64,000 nt of DNA from Bryum argenteum (taxonomy: Eukaryota > Streptophyta > Bryopsida > Bryales > Bryaceae), in contig CM073328.1 in assembly GCA_037043015.1 (NCBI GenBank), forward strand, positions 731,409 through 795,408. The letters run 5' to 3'. Every line of letters starts with the position of its first letter. Position 1 is the first letter of the stretch. A program made the position numbers and the translations under genes. Below, one piece after another: positions 59,183-64,000 of the stretch. The notes under the pieces were generated by a model, which did no database searches, was not told where the DNA came from, and saw only the letters and a list, made by a program, of their open reading frames with translations.

Positions 59183-62100
59183 CGGGTTACCAATAAAAAC
59201 GAGTTCTTGAAGCTGGGTTGAATCGCAACCTTCTTGATTGTCTTCAATAAACAGAGTCACACTTCTCACTTGCTGAAACGTGACCTGTTCGAGTGGAATG
59301 GGGTTCCCCTTGAGGTTCTCAAGCGACACAACCACCGTGTCCGTAGCTGGATCTTTAGTAGCGTTGTCGAAATCCATGTCTGTTTTGTTGACAAAAAGCT
59401 TCACTGATCTTGGACCGTTTTCTGGAGGACCTGTGATCATCAAGGAATGGAGCTTAACCACCACCCCGAAGGACACAGTGAGAAGTAGCTGCGGACCATC
59501 AGCAGCGCTCTCCAGAAATAAAGCACTATCCTCTTTAAACTCGTCCTTGAGAGCGTTTGCAAAGGTGCGGACTGGATTCTCATTCAGGCATTGCACAGAA
59601 TGCCACTCAATAAAAGGAGCTAGATCACCCCGACCACTTGGTAGCTGAGCTTGGGTGCCAGTAGGAGTCGTATCCTGTCGTTGTGGAACCAACACGAATT
59701 CCCCACCCGAACCTAAGTATCTGACAGAAAAAGCTCTTCTGAAACTTTCTTCATAGAGTCGTTTCTCGTCATCGGAATGACGAGGCAGTTTGACCCCTGG
59801 ATATCCAATACATGTAAAAGCTGCCCAGTCCAAGACCACCCACTTCGGTTCGTTGGTTGGTATTTCGTGGGGACGATTGGGCCGTGGCTCTCTCCGTTTC
59901 TTCATCATGAATACTGTCGACTTTTGCATGGCATGTGCCAGATCGTCTCCATCATGCAGATGTTTGTACAACTGTTGCATGAATTCTAGACAAAAAGTTT
60001 CATGAACATTCCACATGCTGAGGACGCAGCTTGGTACTCCAGCTCTCACCAGTCCTCTCGCAAAACCTAGTACTCCTTCTCCTGAAAGCCACAGACATGA
60101 ATAAGATGTTGCTATTCAGTTTGAATTATATATGTTATGCATATTATGCTCACATGAGACGTAGAGGTCTGAGTATTATAAAGATTCGCAGGTTCAGGCA
60201 CGTTCACAGATACCTCCAAGTATACCGAGGCCTGACTGACAAGCACTAAGCACCACGGAGCGAGCACCTAGTGATCCAGCCGTGGTGATTTCATCAGGAG
60301 TCAATCGATGCATTTCTTTGTCACCGAGCAGCAAGGAGCCCTGAGGATACTCAGAAGAGACTTCGCCATGTACAGCAAAATGAGCCCAAGATGCTGTAGC
60401 TGCATGTTCCAACACTCTATCCTTCATGGGCTTCTCTGAGGGATCGAGGGGCTTCTGTAAAGAATCGAGTACCTCGATGGCATTTCGCCCACACATTTCT
60501 CTGACTGATGCAATCTCCTCATGTGCCTTCCGTAAATCTTTCCATTTAGGTTTAGGATATCCGGTTACTCTTCCAACAAGTAATTCTGGTCCAGTAGGAA
60601 TACAGAGCTGTAGTGCCGCAAGCCATTCAGAGGGACACAAGATCATCAGTGCACAAGGAGAGTTAGTGACACTGGAACGGGGCCCATATATTCGACCTGC
60701 GTATAGGCCTTCAAATCCTAAGTAAGGGACACTATCTACTGGGGTGCGCTATATATTCGATTCTAGAAGCTAATGTACTGCTCGCATCTCAAACACAGAA
60801 GGAACCGTGATATATTTCATAAATCAGAAGGTTTTCTTATCCACCTTACTTGCAGAATGCGAATGTCGTATCTAAGGTTTACATTCTAAATCACAGGTGA
60901 GTAAGGATTCGCACCTTTTCGTAGTAAAGATGTTGACAATGGCGAGTGAGCCACATCGATGGAGACACACAAATGGGATACCTTTCAATAAGGCATTTCC
61001 CATCTTCTCCGACTTTATCGCGTAACGCTGAAAAAGGGACAACAGATAAATCCTGCGCCACCCCCAAATTCAAGATACTTGCATGATTTGCGAAAATAAC
61101 CATTCCAATAAGTCTGACAAATCAATAGAAGCACCAATAGTTCAAGAAAGTTACATGACTGAAAAGTTTGATTGACGCAGTATGAGAACTGTGGTATACA
61201 CTAATCAAGCTCACCAGTGTGGTGACTGACAGCTTATGGTTGACCAGCAAACCAGTGTATGAGCTGTAGAATCATACCTCATGGGGCACAAATACAATAG
61301 TGAGGTCTGGACGCCTCTCAAACTGGTAGCGGAGATATTCTCTTACAGCAGCTGGAAGGAGGACATCGTGTAATTTTACAAAGAGCCGATTGATTTCTGC
61401 TGTTTTCTGCTAGTATTTGCAATTCAAAGCACCATGGTTTGTAAGATGGACCGTCCCAAACACATGGAAAAGAACTAGCGAGACACTTGACGTTTGAGTG
61501 TAATTTGAGATTTCAACAAAATGAGTGATAAGTGTACCTAGTTACTTACCTCGCAAATCGCCTTTCTACTTCTTTTTGACTGAGCCTCAGAAGCTAGTCT
61601 GTGGATTCGAGCAACTGTACCAGTTATCGAAAAGTTGGTAATTTTCGTCCGCAATGTATTCATAGCATGCAGTGAGGACGGAATTGAACCCTTTGAGTTC
61701 TCATTCTGCAAACCTTGAACGAGGTTTTCCATCTCAAGTTTTGCAAGCCTTTGGTCTTCGTCCTCGAACTTAACAGTGTATTGAGTAACCAAATCGATGG
61801 TGCCATTCTCTCCATCAACAATGAATACAAGTAAACGATCTGTACCCGTCATTGTGTAGACGATGAACAGCATCTTTGATACGTGGTGGGGAAACTTTTC
61901 ACCCCTGAAAAGGTAATCCTTGGCCCAGTCATCGTTTTCTTGAAACAGAGTCTCCGAAAATTCCTTGGAACGTGGAGAAGGGTGGGTGGGAACTCTGTCA
62001 GGAGGGGTGCTGGTTGGTGCTGGTGGATCAAGAAGTTTCGCGAGTAGCCTTCCCTTTGAGCGCTCTGCCCATAGCAGCGATTTCCACATGTATCGAATTT

Positions 62101-63790
62101 CTTTTTCAAGATCAATCTCTGTTTTCGGTTGCTTAAGCTTGTGCCTCGTGGCTAACAGATAGTAAGTGTACGTAAGAGTTTCATACGCATGCTTGTGCAT
62201 CTCTTGAAACCTGAGAGCATGCTCCTCACTCATGCTGGCCAAGTGTCTTAGCTTCTTTTCGAGAACTCCAATAACCTCTTTAAAGAGCACCTCCGCCATT
62301 TCATACTCGTTGATTGCAGGTTTTGAAGCAAAGGAAGCCATATATAACCGATGATACACAGCGTCCATATCCTGATCAACACTTGAATACAGTAATTTCG
62401 AAAGGCGAACAGCCTCGTTGAAGGACTCCTTCATTTCCCTATCATGTCCCCCAATTTTATCTAAGCATGCGATTTTATCAAGATTTGCGATTAACAGCAG
62501 ATGCCTATCCCTTGTCTCAATAGGCCTTGTAGGGACGATACTCTGAAAGTCCCCTAAACATTTCCTGGAGTTTTCCAAAAGACGATTCCAATCAACACGA
62601 TCATCACGCTTGGGAACTTCACACCTTTTCAAGATGTACTCATTATACCAGGAAGCTACAGGATCCGGGCCTGGACCGCTGGATGATTGGCGCCGGTCAA
62701 TGCATTTCTGCATGACATTCGATAACTTCAGGGGGAGATTGGACGCCGACAAACTATAATCGCCTTCATAAAATGTTCGGGTAATATTCGATTGCCGGGT
62801 TAGAATTTGAACAATATCCGTCTCAAACCTATCATTCACACTCCTATCACGGTCTTCACTTGTTAAGTGCCAGCCTTCCGTGAGGGTCTCCAAAGCAGCT
62901 TCACTAGACCAATACTGTCTTTGCAGCCGAGCTTGATGCAGTAAAATTGCCAGAAAAAGGCTATGGCACGGACATAAGATGGACACTCTATGACCACGTT
63001 CGTCAAAAGCAGGGTTTAACTGATTACCGGATATCAAAGGATCTTCACACTGGCATTTCTCGATTTTTGCGTAACGTCTCGCATCTCCCCAAAGCTCAAG
63101 AGCACGCTTGTAATTATCAAAACTCTCGCACAAGGAAGCACATATCCAGTATTTCATAATAAGCCTACTCCCGCTCATGTTGCGATCTGCACGGGCCGTT
63201 ATTGATCCAAAATAAATGCAAGGCACAAAATAGCCAGCTTATTGTTGCTACCATGAGGAGACTTAATAAGGTACTCATTTCCAACATAAAACGAAACCGC
63301 AAAAATTACAAAAACGACACTCAAACCAGCAGCTAGCCAGCAATGGCTATACGGGGACCAGATAAAATTATAAGCACGACCATGAAAGCAGCTGCGTAGG
63401 AATCAAAGTACCGCTAGAACGTGCAAAAATCCGATACCGACCAGACGCCCGAGACTTGTTGTCCACGACCGAAATGACTGACAACCGCCCATCGGCACAC
63501 AACTTCAAGATATTCATGACTTCCTCATCATCCGACACCAATTCCACGTCAGCCGCCTCAGCCGGTGTTAGTGGACGCGCTCTTTCTCCCTCAGGTCTCC
63601 CATCGCTGGCCTGATCTCCTCTGACCTGAAGGATAAAGGTCTCTGAGCCATCCTCATTGCTCGAGGAGCCCTTGATCTCGAAACCCTGGGCTTCAAGCGC
63701 ATGTGCATCGTCGATGCTGTTCACTGAAAACTCTCGAAACTTACGCGCAATTTCGAGCAGCTTAGCTGCCGATACATCTCCCAAATCGAC
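59177..63790 (-). CDS. CHAT-domain (caspase-like) protease with TPR-like region and C-terminal PITH domain; 5' end outside window
   Basis: Exons 63790-63412, 63186-61550, 61409-61278, 61052-60915, 60607-60214 and 60081-59177 join in consistent phases to about 1,194 aa; exon 1 lies beyond 64000. The first visible exon holds the module shared with the 52-kb gene, ending VELVSDDEE, plus a further segment. Exon 63186-61550 is helical and TPR-like (YKRALELWGDARRYA.., MAEVLFKEVIGVLEKK). The CHAT domain spans 61409 to about 59900: IVFVPHEDLSVVPFSAL, catalytic His in HFAVHGE (60368-60370), Cys in LSACQSG (60239-60241), then GEGVLGFARGLVRAG..VLSMWNV and WAAFTCIG. After a linker, a PITH domain closes the protein (59626-59180): FIEWHSVQCLNE, LFLESAADGPQLLLTVSF, VKLHSLMITGP, VKLFVNK..MDF, VTLFIEDNQ and FIGNPV. 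PITH domains bind the 26S proteasome in TXNL1. The frame is intact. The predicted protein is a cytosolic or nuclear cysteine protease. Confidence 0.88.
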
Positions 63791-64000
63791 CTGGCAATTA
63801 TTGAATCACAAGTAAGTCGCCCGGATCAGATCACTGATTAGAAAGGCCTACCCAGAGATTACATACTCTAGATCGTTATGAACAGTCGGGCAATCCAGTC
63901 ACTCGACAAAGTCCTGTCAGAATTGGTTCACATGTGAAAGGACGATCTGTTCACGCACGACTTCCACGAGAGTTCACAAGGAGAACACGATCCGCAACTA
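63520..64000 (-). repeat. Inverted segmental duplication, arm 2
   Basis: The inverted partner of 52137-52620, covering the first visible exon of the CHAT-PITH gene and most of its preceding intron. It continues past the window end, so exon 1 may be duplicated too. Confidence 0.9.

Noticed and set aside
59280..60005. Plus-strand frames opposite the PITH/CHAT exons
   Set aside because: Antisense shadows of the conserved minus-strand exons.
1..64000. tRNA, rRNA or CRISPR-like arrays
   Set aside because: No cloverleaf with conserved A and B boxes, no rRNA signature and no regular repeat-spacer array was found; the short tandem repeats lack unique spacers.

Overview
The window looks like nuclear DNA of a land plant or a close streptophyte relative. 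The evidence is GT-AG introns, a SPARK-domain receptor kinase of the At1g11050 type, an En/Spm (CACTA) transposon with a plant-type Tnp2 transposase, Ty3/gypsy chromovirus remnants, a ubinuclein-like fragment and TTTAGGG-type telomere motifs. Intergenic DNA is AT-rich and repeat-rich, and the few real genes have higher GC. I cannot place it more precisely; the unusual gene architectures make a non-seed plant plausible, but that is a guess.

Layout. 0-5.9 kb: a frameshifted ubinuclein-like relic, then short TTAA-flanked non-autonomous elements, a 92-bp tandem repeat and a near-perfect hairpin. 5.9-8.0 kb: an intact two-exon receptor kinase on the minus strand. 9.4-14.4 kb: an 890-bp foldback element, a decayed gypsy pol and more elements of the TTAA-flanked family. 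17.1-23.2 kb: a chain of exons whose introns are all phase 1. A leader exon is followed by a helical-bundle plus kinase exon, three small duplicated leader-type exons and a second helical-bundle plus kinase exon; both kinase exons carry stops or frameshifts. 27.5-42.9 kb: one complete 15.4-kb CACTA transposon with TIRs, an AAC target duplication, a six-exon Tnp2 transposase on the plus strand and a divergent Transposase_24/TnpA-like gene on the minus strand. 43-51.5 kb: mostly empty, with an LTR and chromodomain remnant. 51.9-54 kb: a four-exon gene of unknown function on the plus strand. 59.2-64 kb: a multi-exon minus-strand gene.

The most interesting locus is the last one. Splicing by eye gives a protein with an N-terminal module, a long TPR-like helical region, a complete CHAT (caspase-like) peptidase domain with its His and Cys, and a C-terminal PITH domain, the module by which TXNL1-type proteins bind the proteasome. 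Its N-terminal module, ending in a SUMO-interacting-like acidic motif, is also found in the unknown gene at 52 kb. The two loci share an inverted duplication that includes intron sequence. This suggests a pair built on a common adaptor: a CHAT protease tied to the proteasome, and a partner that carries the same adaptor. Function is inferred from domain logic only; no expression or partner data are visible here.
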